DNA of 64,000 nt from Kingdonia uniflora. Taxonomy: Eukaryota > Streptophyta > Magnoliopsida > Ranunculales > Circaeasteraceae. Shown piece by piece: positions 1 through 10,088 of the stretch; the stretch's first letter is position 1; each line of letters begins with the position of its first letter. Position numbers and translations under genes: made by a program. The notes beneath the pieces are model-generated. The model made no database searches, was not told the origin of the DNA, and saw only the letters and a program-made list of their open reading frames with translations. The DNA lies in contig JACGCM010001747.1 in NCBI GenBank assembly GCA_014058105.1, forward strand, positions 992,001-1,056,000. The letters are read 5' to 3'.

Positions 1-460
1 ATCTGGTCAAGGTTGAGGGGATGGGAGTAGCACGGTAGAAGTGTTAGAAATTGTAGTAGTCTTCCCATTGGTTGTGGTTGTGCCAGAGGCTGGGCTTTCG
101 ACTAGGAGCCACCGGAGGGATCGTGTAGTCGGGGAAAGTGACAAAGAGGAGGTTGAGGAGGGGGAGGGAAGGGGTACGAAGGTAATGTCGAGCCTTTGAG
201 TGATGAGGGGGAGAAGGGAGAAGATGAGCAGAGTGACGATGGGGATAAGTCGAACAATGTTGGAATACCGTCAGGACCAGTCTCGGCTCAGGAAAGGGTG
301 AGATTGAATCTATTCATGGAAAAAAAATGAGTTGTAGAAGGTGGGTGTTATACTGGCTCCTGCAGGGGCAGGTTTCATGTTTAAAGATTCCCCACAGGTT
401 GGTATAATGGCATTCCAAGGTCAGATTTGACTAGGTATACAACTGCCTCTTCAAAAGCTG

Positions 461-1267
461 GTGAAGGAGGTATTAAATTACTGGGATGTTGCTCCCTTCC
501 AGATGAATGGAAATTTTTATGAGATGATGAGGGTGGTCGAAGGGATGAATGTAGATTTGAAATGTGACAAGAGTGGTTTAATATTATATCGTTCTACTCA
601 AGGAAAGCCAATAAGAAGGTGGATACTTATCATATTCAATGTCATGCAGACAAACCATGGCTATTAGATCTTTGTTTGACGGGGCATAGGTGGGATAAGG
701 ATTTAGTGGTGGTGAGGGGTAATTATGAGATTGCAGAAGGAGAAGAGGAGTACAAGCTACAAAACAGGGTGTATAATTTAAGTAAGTTGGCAGTCGAAGG
801 CTATTTATTATGTTGACTGAATAGGTTGTTAAACTTGATTTTCTTGTTGTTTTGCAGAGCCCAACAGCAGAACATTGATGAATTCAAAGAGGTATATTGA
901 CGAACTGATCAACCATGACGAGGAGTGGGTAAACTAGGTATTTGGCAAGATGGGTATTGTCAGGAAGAGGCAGAAGAAGATAGATACGTTACTTCAAAAC
1001 GTACCTTTTGTTGTTAGACCAACGAAGAAGAGAAGAGAAGAATGTGCTTCGACAAGGGCCGAAGAGATAGAGAAGGGAAGGTTGACTCAAAAATCAAACT
1101 ATGTGCTGAGGGAACAGCGAGGAGGATCGGGGACCGTACACCCGAGCGTGCCCAAGGCGGTTCCCGAGGTGTCGAGGCAAGCTAACAAGGGAAAGGGCAA
1201 TGCCGTTCCTGAAGCATCGACAGTGCAGCAGACAAAGACTATTATGCGTAAGAGGTCTTGGGAGTAG
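461..1267 (+). pseudogene. Possible antisense ORF region of Tat-type retrotransposon
   Basis: Several short open frames lie on the plus strand (461-667, 619-816, 950-1267), opposite to the gag/protease remnant next to them. The second frame contains WDKDLVVVRGNYE, which resembles the conserved block of plant proteins annotated as putative gypsy-type transposon. A pyrimidine tract and TTTTGCAG near 850-857 looks like a splice acceptor before a segment encoding SKRYIDELINHDEEW. The last frame is basic and lysine/arginine-rich. Bases 1-300 encode a glutamate-rich stretch. Tat-lineage elements such as Grande are known to carry antisense ORFs near the 3' LTR, which would explain the orientation. 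Frames are broken, so this is decayed. It could instead be an unrelated insertion. Confidence 0.38.
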
Positions 1268-1547
1268 GTGGCTGATGATGTTTCTGTTTCACAGCGGTAA
1301 AGTGAGGGATAAGGTCAAGTCGATGGCAGGCTAAGGTGGGGTCGACGCCAGGCATTTTGTGGAAGGTTCAGGCGAAGACATCTTTATTTTCTCGAAGAAA
1401 GCTGGTGAGCTTGAGGCTTTCGGCCTCATCCAGAAAAGTACCAATGAAAGTACCTCGACCAGGACCATTAAGTTCGATATAGACAGTAGGTTTGAGGGGT
1501 GTGGTAGATGGGATCGAAGGTATGGAGAAAGAGAGAGACATTGATTG

Positions 1548-3765
1548 CTATGGTTTGACAAGTTTTTGGGTTTTATCAATCTTCAGGTGCTCATATGAGC
1601 GGGAAAGGCGTTGAGAGCCTTTTAAGTTCCATATGCCACAAGAGGTAGTGAAACGAAGTATTTGGTGATAAGTCGAAGGTATGTCTCTCATGACATGGAG
1701 CCAGTCGCGCCCAAAGATGCCTAGATATTCAGATTTCTTATCGATGACGAGAAAGCTGGTTTGGAGGGTAATTGGTCTTGTAGTGACAGGGAGGCTAATA
1801 CGACCAACAGGGACTTCGGTGGTGCTATTGAATCCCTTGAGTTCGACATTAGTTGGGGCGATGAGGAATAGTACGTTAGTGAGCATGGTATGGAGGACGA
1901 GGTGTTCGACCTTAATCATAATGACCAAAGAATCAGAGTGGGGGAAGCAAACATGAGAAGTATCGCAATCGATAAAGGATATACCCTTGGGTCGAGGGTA
2001 TTGGCTCAATTCTGGTAGAAGGATGGGTAGATTCTCCTGGTAAGTAAGCTTGCAAAATTCTTCGGCGCGCTTGCGCTTGCTTTTAGTATGGCCGATATAG
2101 ATATTTTTGACTTCGATGAGATTGAGTTGGAAAATGTCAACCTTGGCTGGGTCGGTAGTTGGGGTAGGTTGAGGCGTGAGATATGACCCGTCGAGGTAGC
2201 TGGGAAGATCGGCGATGTATCGATGTAGGTGACCTGCCTTAAAGATCATCTCTAGGGAATGTTGAAGAGCATAACATTTATTGGAAGCGTGGCAGTTGCA
2301 CTTGCGATTTTGACAGTAAAGCTCGTCTTTCCTAACCTCGATGGGGTAGGGGTTCACCTGATAGGGTCGGCCTACATTTGTGTGAGAAGGGTATTGATGG
2401 GACCAGTGAGCTTTGGAATGACCGGCTTGAGTCATTTTTTGTGGATCTCAGCGGGGGTATCATCATAATGAGGGCATTTGCGGCTCTCGGTCTCCTGTGA
2501 GACGGGAGTGACCATGGGCGTAGAAGATTGTCGAGGTTAGTTATTGTTGGGGGTCGAGGCTTGCCTCTGACAGTTTGATTCACGGAGGCGTTCGAAGTCG
2601 ATGTATCCATTAATCTTAGATAACATCTCCTCAAGGGTTTATGGTTTATGAAGCACGATGTACTCCTTGACACGACTGTTATCTGGTAGAGCGTTAGAGT
2701 ACACGAGAACAACATTCACACAGTTGAGGTTTTCGACTTTGCGCGACTCATCGAGAAACCGCTTGGTGAAAGCTTCAAGCGTTTTATAGGGGGATTTGTG
2801 GAATTTGAAGAGAACATCGACCCGGACCTCATGGTCTTTGTTAAAGGCAAACTGGGCGATAATAAGGCTCGATAACTGTTCGAAGCTTTGGATCGAACCA
2901 TTAGGGAGACTGTGGTACCATTTGAGTAGGCTATCAGTTAAACTGGTGGGGAACATTCGACACAAGATATGGTTGGTTGTGGAATACAGACTCAAAGTGT
3001 TATGGAATTCGAAGACATGAGACTGAGGGTCAACGTTGCGGTATTTGCTAATTTTAGTTGTATGGAAATTTGAAGGTACTTCTACCGTGAGAAGTTTGGG
3101 GTAGAAAGAGTTGATCAACCGATTCTAAGAGTTCGGTGTGGGGCTCGCGCTGACACGAATAGCGGTGCGGATTTTTTGATCGAGTTCCTGCTGAGTAAGG
3201 TATACAGGATGAGGAGGAAATCACTAGGGTCGAGGGGGGTGAGGATGAATGTTCGGCGTGTGTTCAACGCTGCGCTCCCTGAGGTGTTCTCGAGCAAGGC
3301 GGCGTGTGGGGTGTCGGGCAGTTCGAAGGATGGAGTTGGAAGAATTCTTCGTGGGGTGTACACCAAGGTGGATCGAGCCAGTAGGTAAATTGATGGGGGC
3401 ACCTTCGACGCCAAGATAAACTGGGGGAACTTTGACTTGGAGGTGGGGCCCAAGGTGAACGTGTGTTGAAACATGTGAGGCGGTAGGTGCTTGAGAGTGT
3501 AGAGGGGCGTCTTGATTTTGAAGTTGTTACAACTCATGAGCCGTATTGCGTAGTTCGTCAAGAGAACACTACTGTCTACATCATCCAAACAGCGCTGCCG
3601 TTCAACCTCAAACTCTTGGCGGTGCTCCTCACGCTCAAGGCAGAATTGATTATGGTGTCGTTCCTCAGCTTGAGTGAATTGTTGGGTAATAAGGACGAGC
3701 TGAGCGACCACTCCGTCGGCGGAGTTGCCGACAAGGGCGGAAGTGGAACGAAGGGTAGGGGCCAT
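1548..3765 (-). pseudogene. Ty3/gypsy (Tat-type) gag-protease remnant
   Basis: Three overlapping minus-strand frames, broken by frameshifts, read in order from 3765. The first (3765-3115) is an N-terminal gag region with a Q/E/R-rich stretch. The next (3118-2639) is a retrotransposon gag domain (LLKWYHSLPNGSIQSFEQL, FNKDHEVRVDVLFKFHK). The last (2435-1548) has a zinc-knuckle-like stretch (YCQNRKCNCHASNKC) and then a retropepsin-like region ending in YLGIFGRDWLH, IPSTYHQ. The same final block (YLGIMGRCWLHNMRAIPSTYH) occurs in the plus-strand element at 60767-61114, so the two belong to one lineage. No RT, RNase H or integrase follows before 1, where an antisense ORF region begins. This suggests an internally deleted, non-autonomous copy. 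The 3' LTR would be outside the window. Confidence 0.75.
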
Positions 3766-3832
3766 TGAGGATGGCTATGAGGGGCAGAAAGGGAAAGATA
3801 AATGAGACAAAGGGAGTTGGGTAGTGTGAGTA

Positions 3833-3849
3833 TAGCACAGATGGTGCCA
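3833..3849 (-). other. Primer-binding site of minus-strand Tat element
   Basis: On the minus strand the sequence TGGCACCATCTGTG starts two bases after the LTR end. The plus-strand Tat element at 58838 has TGGCACCGTCTGTG in the same place, differing at one of 14 positions. The TGGYRCC start and its position next to the LTR are those of a tRNA primer-binding site. I have not assigned the tRNA. Confidence 0.7.
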
Positions 3850-3851
3850 AA

Positions 3852-4630
3852 TGTAGGGGCCAAGTTTCGTTGTGGGGAAACTAGCTCTTACAGAATGGGG
3901 TTATCTTCGTATAGGGGTTTGCAAGCATATAAATCACAATAATAAAATATACTACTGAGACAATACACTTGCATGGAGGCCTAGAATGGGTTACTCCATG
4001 ACCTCTAACGAGGATTTTAAGGAGAAATGATATATATATCGAGTTAGTCGAGGGATCAAGGAGTAAATTATTACAGGTACTCGAAAGTAACTTTGCAGGG
4101 CTTTGGGGGAGAGATTTTTAACCCCTTCTTAGTGCCTCTTCCCTCTTATTTATAGGATATAGAAAGGTCTGAGTCACCATGGGAAGTCAAGTTACATGTA
4201 CATCCTCTGGGGACAACTAACTTGTACCCGGAGTCAGTTTTCACACTATAGCTGTTGAGTCTGACACTGTAGCTATTGGTTATGATAATGTAGTTGTTGG
4301 CTCTGGCACTATAGTTATTGGTTCTGGCACTATAGTTGTCGAGCGGCTTGTTTCACTATTCTGTCTGGTGAGCTGGCTGTCTGACGTGTCTGCCTTCGGC
4401 CATGTACACCCATGGTCGAAGTATTTCTGGTACTGGTACTAAGTTTTGACGCTGCTCATCGATCTTCGAGTATGGCAGTTAGCTTCGATGATGCATTTGA
4501 GTGTTCGATTAGTCTCGGAAGGCTTCGTGGACTTAGTTACTGTCATATTGGGTTTTGAGTCTCTAAGTAGGCTTCGATGTAGCCTTCGAGTATTCAACTA
4601 GTACTGGAAGGCTGTGAGTAGGCTACTACA
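3852..4630 (-). repeat. 5' LTR of minus-strand Tat element
   Basis: This 779-bp segment is bounded by TGTAG at its left and CTACA at its right (on the plus strand), the usual TG...CA termini with a 5-bp inverted repeat. The left end abuts a primer-binding site after two bases. On the minus strand a TATA box (CCTATAAATAAG) lies near 4143-4154, as expected for an LTR promoter. The next bases to the right (CCTTT) would be the target duplication, but its partner lies outside the window. The LTR interrupts a LINE fragment on its right. Confidence 0.8.
4244..4348. repeat. 21-bp tandem repeat inside the LTR
   Basis: Five head-to-tail units of 21 bp, each starting with a variant of CACTATAGTTATTGG followed by CTCTGG or similar. 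Units differ from one another at a few positions. The array is upstream of the LTR's TATA box in the minus-strand direction, where U3 enhancer repeats normally lie. Confidence 0.65.
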
Positions 4631-4789
4631 CCTTTTTCAATAGTAAACATTTCCAGATGAGTAGCAGTATTAGGGGTTGTTCTCCCTGTAAAAACATAGG
4701 CCAGTTTCCAGCATGGTCTCTCCATAGACCCCCATACCCTCTTTGCTTACTATTAGAGATATTAAGGACAATTTCTCTTGTTCGAGGCA

Positions 4790-5503
4790 ACTTTAAGTGC
4801 AGTACTCAGGTTATTTCTTGATGAAGATTGGATTGATGCTCCAGTTGTTGCAGACTTCCCTATTATTGATAGTATCCTCATAATCTTTAAGAGTAATGTT
4901 CAATCTATTTGTAATATCATCACATATGTTTTTGAACACTCTTTCAGCATTATAGTCTTCATAATTATCCTGAAGGATTTCGAGATTCCTTGTTTTCCAG
5001 ATATGAGCAATAAAAACATTGAAGGCCACTGTAATAACTGTACATAATATGTCTTTCTTGGGAAGTGAGCAAATCTACTCAATTTTAATAGCTAAAGAAC
5101 CACTAATTCTAAAGAGCTTGCTCTTTCTTAAGATATTATCCTACACCCCTTTAGCAAAGATGCAGCTCATGAATAAGTGACTAGAGGTTTCCTCTGCAGT
5201 TTTACAAATACAACAAAGAGAGTTAACCAAAATATGCATCTGCACCAGTCAGTTTTGCGTAACTAGAATGTCTTTGCTGAGAAGCATCCAAGTTGAAAAG
5301 CCTTGTCTGGGTATGTTAAGCCTTGACCAACACACCCCTCCCTGCCCATCTAACTTCCTCCTTCCATACTCTTGGACTTCTCATGGTCTCATCAATAGTA
5401 AAAATGCATTTTGTAGAACCTGTCCAAAAAGTTATCTCTCATTGGGGATTTAGCAATAGGAAGGAGATCTTCAAGAATATTATCAAGGTGCATACGAAGA
5501 TGA
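4790..5503 (-). pseudogene. LINE polyprotein fragment, zf-RVT and C-terminal part
   Basis: Read on the minus strand, about 5290-5140 gives WMLLSKDILVTQN, then CCICKTAEETSSHLFMSC, the zf-RVT zinc-binding motif that follows the reverse transcriptase in plant non-LTR retrotransposon proteins. After several in-frame stops, 5029-4811 gives AFNVFIAHIWKTRNLEI, the tail typical of the same proteins. An upstream part of the same protein lies at 6166-6480, beyond an inserted solo LTR. The fragment has no RT or endonuclease domain and is dead. The Tat LTR at 3852-4630 lies directly to its left. Confidence 0.75.
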
Positions 5504-5508
5504 TTAGG

Positions 5509-6165
5509 TAATTCACAATCGAATTGAGATTAACCTAAACGAAAAAATTAAATGAAGAACAAACACAATTGGCAGGAGAATTTCCCTTTAGAGCTTCAAT
5601 TGCTCAATGAATTGATTTCAATTGAATTACCCTCCAAACCCTCAGTCTCTCTTACAAAAATATAGATTGATCTAAGATAATTTTTATTTTGTCAAGCCTT
5701 GCCCCTTTATGAGGGTTACAAGTTTCTAGTTACAAGGTCGGACCATTATGCCCTTGAAACACCTAAAATATTGAAGGAATACGATAGTCGTTCAAACGAC
5801 TTGCCAAATTAAGCCTAAAAATAGCCTTATCGTGAATTGGTTTCTAGGTCGTTCGAACGAATCCAAATCTCGTTCAAATGACTTGCCTATTTTTCCTGAA
5901 AATTACCTCAGCGTAAAATGGTCTTCAAGTCGTTCGAACAACTTGACTATTTTTGCCTAAAAATAGACTTAGCTCGAATGGTCTTCTGGGAAATCTAAGT
6001 TAAATAGACTCAGTTCGAATTGATCTAGGTCGTATAGACTCGGCTCGAATTGGTCAAAGTCAAAAAAACTCAGCTCGAATGTATCTTCTGGGAACTCCAG
6101 ATCGTTCTCGTTCGAACGAGTTGGCATCTTTTGAAGGGGTTCGATCTTCAGATCCTTCTGGATCA
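5509..6165 (-). mobile_element. Solo LTR inserted in the LINE fragment
   Basis: The left end TAATTCACAATC and right end CTTCTGGATCA match the ends of the gypsy LTRs at 34199-34754 and 39430-39935 (TAATCCACAATAC ... CTCCTGGATCA). The flanks are TTAGG on the left and TTAGC on the right, a 4 of 5 bp match to a target duplication; shifting the border by one base gives ATTAG on both sides. The LTR interrupts one LINE coding sequence that continues on both sides. It carries several TTCGAA palindromes and a degenerate tandem repeat around 5960-6090 with the core CTCAGCTCGAAT. It is a diverged relative of the 34-39 kb element. Confidence 0.7.
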
Positions 6166-6480
6166 TTAGCTATGGCCCATTCAAACTTATGAATGATATT
6201 ACCAACAGTTGCATTAAGGTTGAGAAAAGAATCATACTTGAGAATTTGAGGAAACTTATAAAGTAAGATTCCTTGGGGGTGTCAAGGATCTTTCAGGAAT
6301 AGAGCGCCACTCCCATCCCCAATAACAATCCTCACATTCCTTGTGTTAATGTTAATTCCCTTATCTATTCTTAGATGTTGCCATGCATTTCTTTCCATTC
6401 TAGTGGGGCAAGCTCATATTCATCATACACTAAAACATCACAAAGTTTGTAACTACATTTAATTCATAGGCTTTGTGAGC
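6166..6480 (-). pseudogene. LINE polyprotein fragment, upstream part
   Basis: Minus-strand translation from about 6400 gives NVRIVIGDGSGALFLKDP, HPQGILLYKFPQI, YDSFLNLNATVGNIIH. This is the conserved stretch (usually IGNGS..LFW.DPWHP) between the RT and zf-RVT domains of plant LINE proteins. A stop replaces the tryptophan before HPQG. It was contiguous with the 4790-5503 fragment before the solo LTR inserted. It ends where the 3' flank of a U2 copy begins. Confidence 0.7.
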
Positions 6481-6483
6481 CAA

Positions 6484-7574
6484 AATTATTGAATTTAGAA
6501 TTGGTAGGGGGGCGCCAACTTCTGCAATAGTGCAATACAAAGGTTGAAATTCAATGTGCTCGTATTTAATGTATTTCGATAAATTAGGTCAGGACTATTC
6601 CTATCAATCAATGATCTAGGATTTAGAAGAAGCAATCAAAAGTAAAGACAAAGAATTAAAAGACACATGCAATTGTTCACCCTGTGGAAACTCCTTACAC
6701 AGGAAAAAAACCACAGGTCGTTGTCGATGAAATCAACAACTAAAAATTTACTAATAAAAAAGAGTTTAATCTCAATTATACTTACAGACTTGAAAACCTA
6801 GTCTCAAGATTATCTCTCTTCTGACTAAAGCTTCACACCAAGAATCGCTCTTCAATTTTTGCAATACCCTTTTCTTGATTTCACACCAAATCTTCTTCTG
6901 TTCTCGCAACAGCCCTTCTTGATCTCACACCAAGAATTTTCTTCAACGATATGTAGAATGTATTGTAAAACTAACTCAACATCAATCTCATGATTAGAAG
7001 AGGCTTGATTGATCTTGAATTCACACTCTCTGATAAAAGGAGTTTTGAGCTTTTCAAAAAATAAATGTTTTTTTCAAAAACAAAAGACTAAGAGAGAAAA
7101 GGAAACAAGGTTTGCTTAAATAGTAACCATATTTCTCTCGAGAGTCATTCGAACGACAAGAAGTCTCATTCGAATAAAACATTGGCTATGGGCCAAAAAC
7201 CAGGGGATATGTCAACTCGTTCGAACGACTTGAAAACTCGTTCGAACGACAATTAAATAAAAAGTTTATTCATTTATCATTGAGTTCTACATACCTTTTG
7301 TCTAGTGATCTCCATTTTGTCAGTGTCTTCGACTGAAACAACCACGAGACCCCAGACACGAAATAGAACAAATAAAACATTTCAAAGGTGACATTCAAAA
7401 GCCTGAATAGCAAGCTATTGTGATGAACTCCCCCAATGAAAAATTAATTTAATATAGTAGGATATTAAACCTGATAAGAACAAATACTACACTTATCTTA
7501 GCCAAAAGGCCTAATTTACTGTCGTGTGAACAAATACTACACTTATCTCTTTGCCAAAAGGCCGAGAAAAGTAT
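6484..7574 (-). pseudogene. U2 snRNA pseudogene split by a solo LTR
   Basis: A second U2 copy. Its 5' end (ATACTTTTCTCGGCC) is at 7574 and it runs leftward to 7385. Its 3' part (6484-6544) matches the 3' end and flank of the good gene at 7655-7710. The two halves are separated by a solo LTR at 6545-7384. The 5' part also carries an internal partial duplication: about 35 nt including the branch-point-recognition sequence and GGCCTTTTGGC occur at 7478-7512 and again at 7528-7563. A weak TATA-like CATAAATAGGG lies at 7598-7608, but no upstream sequence element is found near 7640. It cannot make normal U2. Confidence 0.8.
6545..7384 (-). mobile_element. Solo LTR inserted in a U2 snRNA copy
   Basis: An 840-bp segment that starts TGAAAT and ends ATTTCA, so it has TG...CA termini with a 6-bp inverted repeat. 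It is flanked by a perfect 5-bp duplication, AAGGT, at 6540-6544 and 7385-7389. Removing it and one AAGGT restores continuity of the U2 copy. A TATA-like CTATTTAAGC on the minus strand near 7115 suggests minus orientation. It contains four TTCGAA palindromes at 7145-7250 (for example CTCGTTCGAACGAC). There is no internal retroelement sequence. Its parent family is not otherwise present in the window. Confidence 0.82.
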
Positions 7575-7670
7575 GAGTTGGACTAGATGTCGAGTCCCTA
7601 TTTATGAATTACAAGGGAGGTATTAACTTATGTAAACTATTGATGAAGCAAAATAATTGAATTAAGAATT

Positions 7671-7868
7671 GGTAGGGGTGTGCCAGCCTTTGCAATAGTG
7701 CAACACAAAGGCGACAGTCGAGAGCCCCTATAGAAAGATATTGTGGTGGACTCTTCCCTAGTGAAAAATTAATTTAATATCATGTGAGCCATTAGCCCAC
7801 GTATCAGATATTAAACTGATAAGAACAGATACTACACTTAATCTTAGCCAAAAGGCCGAGAAAGGTAT
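7671..7868 (-). ncRNA. U2: U2 spliceosomal snRNA
   Basis: The minus strand from 7868 begins ATACCTTTCTCGGCCTTTTG, the invariant U2 5' end. GGCTAAGAT, the branch-point-recognition sequence GTAGTA (in AGTGTAGTATCTG), stem IIa/IIb sequences and a TTAATTTTTC Sm-like site follow. The 3' stem-loops end near 7671, giving about 198 nt, close to the 196 nt usual in plants. U2 RNA pairs with the intron branch point in the spliceosome. A TATA box and upstream sequence element lie at the spacing expected for a Pol II plant snRNA gene. It forms a tandem pair with the broken copy to the left. The 5' half is nearly perfect; the 3' half I have not folded. Confidence 0.9.
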
Positions 7869-7890
7869 GAGTTGCTTTCGCAGTGGAGTC

Positions 7891-7943
7891 CATATTTATA
7901 CCCCAATTCTCAGCTACTATTATTCTTGTAAGCGATGTGGGAC
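7891..7943 (-). promoter_or_regulatory. U2 promoter: TATA box and upstream sequence element
   Basis: On the minus strand, GTCCCACATCGC at 7943-7932 matches the plant snRNA upstream sequence element (RTCCCACATCG). GGTATAAATATG lies at 7902-7891, about 25-35 bp before the U2 start. The two motifs are separated by about 30 bp, the spacing that gives Pol II rather than Pol III transcription in plant U-snRNA genes. The pseudogene copy lacks the upstream element. Confidence 0.85.
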
Positions 7944-8049
7944 TAAGGCGAGAAGCCACATAAAACAGTATATGGTCCGTATGTTCTCTTGCTATGGAAG
8001 TTATAAGACCATGTCTGTGGCCTTGTGGGATAGAAAAACTTGAAAGCAA

Positions 8050-8653
8050 GTACCATTATGATATGTTGCAGCGGAAGAATACTGACAATCTGAATCCTAA
8101 GCTAACTCAAGTGGCAGAATATTATGGAAAGGAGAATTAAGCAACTCTAGGGAACATAAAGAGTTACCGAGACTGCTATTGTCATTGACAAGTTCTACAT
8201 CATCTCAGTGAACCAACTGATGACGTAGTTAAGATACATGTTTTTGTGTCTTCATACTTGTTATCTATCATCTCAGTGAATCGGAGAAGACAGGGCCTTG
8301 TACACTGGGTATTGAGTTGCAGTATATTAATCCAAGTACGTAGACACCACATTTACACGAATCCTTTCAACCATGAATTGGGCTATATATTAAGGTGTTT
8401 TTGCACCCATACTCCCACTAACAAAGTTATAATCCCTTGTACATAGGCTTAATGTTAAACAGTAACTTAAATTATTGAATTGTAGAGATTACGTTAAAAC
8501 CCAATATCAATCTTAAATTCTTAATGAAGCTATTAGTTTCACCTTATCGAGCAATAGCTCACAAGAACACCCTCAATGAAGTCAAATCATGAACAGTTGA
8601 TGAGTAGTGCAGTGAAAGCAGATGGAGTTAGTTTGCGAAATAATAGAGCGGAA
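8050..8653. other. No recognisable gene
   Basis: AT-rich sequence with only short frames that have no family resemblance. A stretch near 8230-8255 (AGATACATGTTTTTGTGTCTTCA) also occurs near 44240, so some of this may be old repeat. Confidence 0.4.
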
Positions 8654-9090
8654 TTTTTTGACTTAAATCCAAATGTTTATATGGATATTCGACTTAAGTC
8701 TCGAGATTTGCTAAAAATGCAATATACGTCCTGGTTTGCAGTTTGGCCCAGGTCAACTGCAGTTGATTTACATTTGACCCAAATCAACAAATTTAAATAC
8801 AAATTTGTCATTTTTGGTTTAATTTTTTTTTCAAAATAATCAAATAAAAATTGTAGCCTCGAGATACTTACTCTTTAGTGATCAAACGTTCCACAACATC
8901 TGACCGTCAGCCTCACGTGATTCGCACGTATTATACATAAAAGTATTTTAGTCTTCGTGATAATGTAATTGGGTCAATTGCAGTTGACCAGGGTCAAACT
9001 GCAAATTAAGAACTAATACTGCATTTTAGACAAACATCGAGACTTAAGTCAAATATCCATATTAACATCATGAATTATTAGTCAAAAAAA
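8654..9090. mobile_element. MITE with long terminal inverted repeats
   Basis: About 437 bp. The left arm starts TTTTTTGACTTA and contains ATGGATATTCGACTTAAGTC, then TTTGCAGTTTGGCCCAGG and TCAACTGCAGTTGA. The right arm has the reverse complement of the same blocks in reverse order (CCAGGGTCAAACTGCAAA, GACTTAAGTCAAATATCCAT, AGTCAAAAAA). Arms are roughly 110-120 bp with some mismatches. The centre is AT-rich without coding sequence. I do not see a clear target duplication. Confidence 0.65.
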
Positions 9091-9278
9091 CCCTATTAGA
9101 AACTTGCAACACTGAAATCAAACAGTATAACCTTCTCATATCATCAAAACATAAGGAAAAAGATGACAAAAGATGTCACTAAAAATAAACAAATACAAGA
9201 TCAGTTGGCATTTTTTCTTCTCCATTTTGCTCCATCCATATCATCCCCTTGTTTGCTACCTTTTTGGTCCATGACATA

Positions 9279-10088
9279 CTACCATGGCTTCAGTCTTGAC
9301 AATCTTGCGGGTGAGATAAGAGTCCCGGTGAACGGAAATGCCTTCAGAAACCAATCGAATCTAGGACGTACCGTGGGAATTTCAACTTCCATCACATTTC
9401 CGCTTTCAGGGTTGTAAGAAAACAACTTACCGCTGAAACAAAGCTGCATCAAAATTTCACCATTCTTTCGGTAACATAAGGGCATAACAATGACACTCGA
9501 ATGCTAATCAGGTATACATATAGCTCAGTATTGTTTGATCCAAGACTCCTTCAAATAGTAATCCTTCATAATCCATATGTCAATGCCATCATATCTTGAA
9601 CAATCTGCTATTGAAAGACATCCCCCTAGCACTCCAAATTGATGAACATAAACGACTTTTTCAGTGTAGGAGTTGAAAGCTCTTCAATTTCATCATCTTT
9701 ATCATTCTTTTTACCAATGGCAGGGTTAAATATGAACCTTAGCCGATTCTCATTCTCATATTCTAAGATAACAAGACAGCTACTTGAATCACGCATGCTA
9801 AACCAACAATCTTGATTAAAATTAAAATCTATTTTTCTGCCAACAACAAGACTCTCATCTGTGTCTTCTACAAATTAAACGCAAGTCCTCAACATTGGGC
9901 ATGATAAAATCACTGCAAAAGGGTTTGGTGTATTTCAAAGCAACACCATGGTGCAACTTAGTAAATCGAGAGTCGTTTATAAGAGCGCACAAGTTTTTGT
10001 AAACGCAACTGTATCGAAGGACAGGCTTGATTAGAAACTGCGAGAGGATGTTCTCAGTGATCTCCGGTGGATGATAGAGAAAAGACAT
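9279..10088 (-). pseudogene. F-box protein pseudogene with associated domain
   Basis: Starts at ATG 10088 with MSFLYHPPEITENILSQF, then LIKPVLRYSCVYKNLCALI, an F-box near the N terminus (normally PxEI...IL.RLP.K.L.R...V.K.W..LI). F-box proteins are substrate receptors of SCF ubiquitin ligases, binding Skp1 through this domain. Downstream pieces of the F-box-associated domain are visible: SSSCLVILEYENENRLRFI, GIDIWIMKDYYLKESWIKQY and GEILMQLCFSGKLFSYNPES. At least one frameshift (near 9855) and two stops (near 9520) break the frame. An upstream ATG at 10112 is also in frame. The promoter and first codons are duplicated at 18798-19092 beyond the Helitron. Confidence 0.75.

Noticed and set aside
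7421..7474. A third U2 gene
   Set aside because: This stretch belongs to the broken copy that continues at 6484-6544 across the solo LTR.
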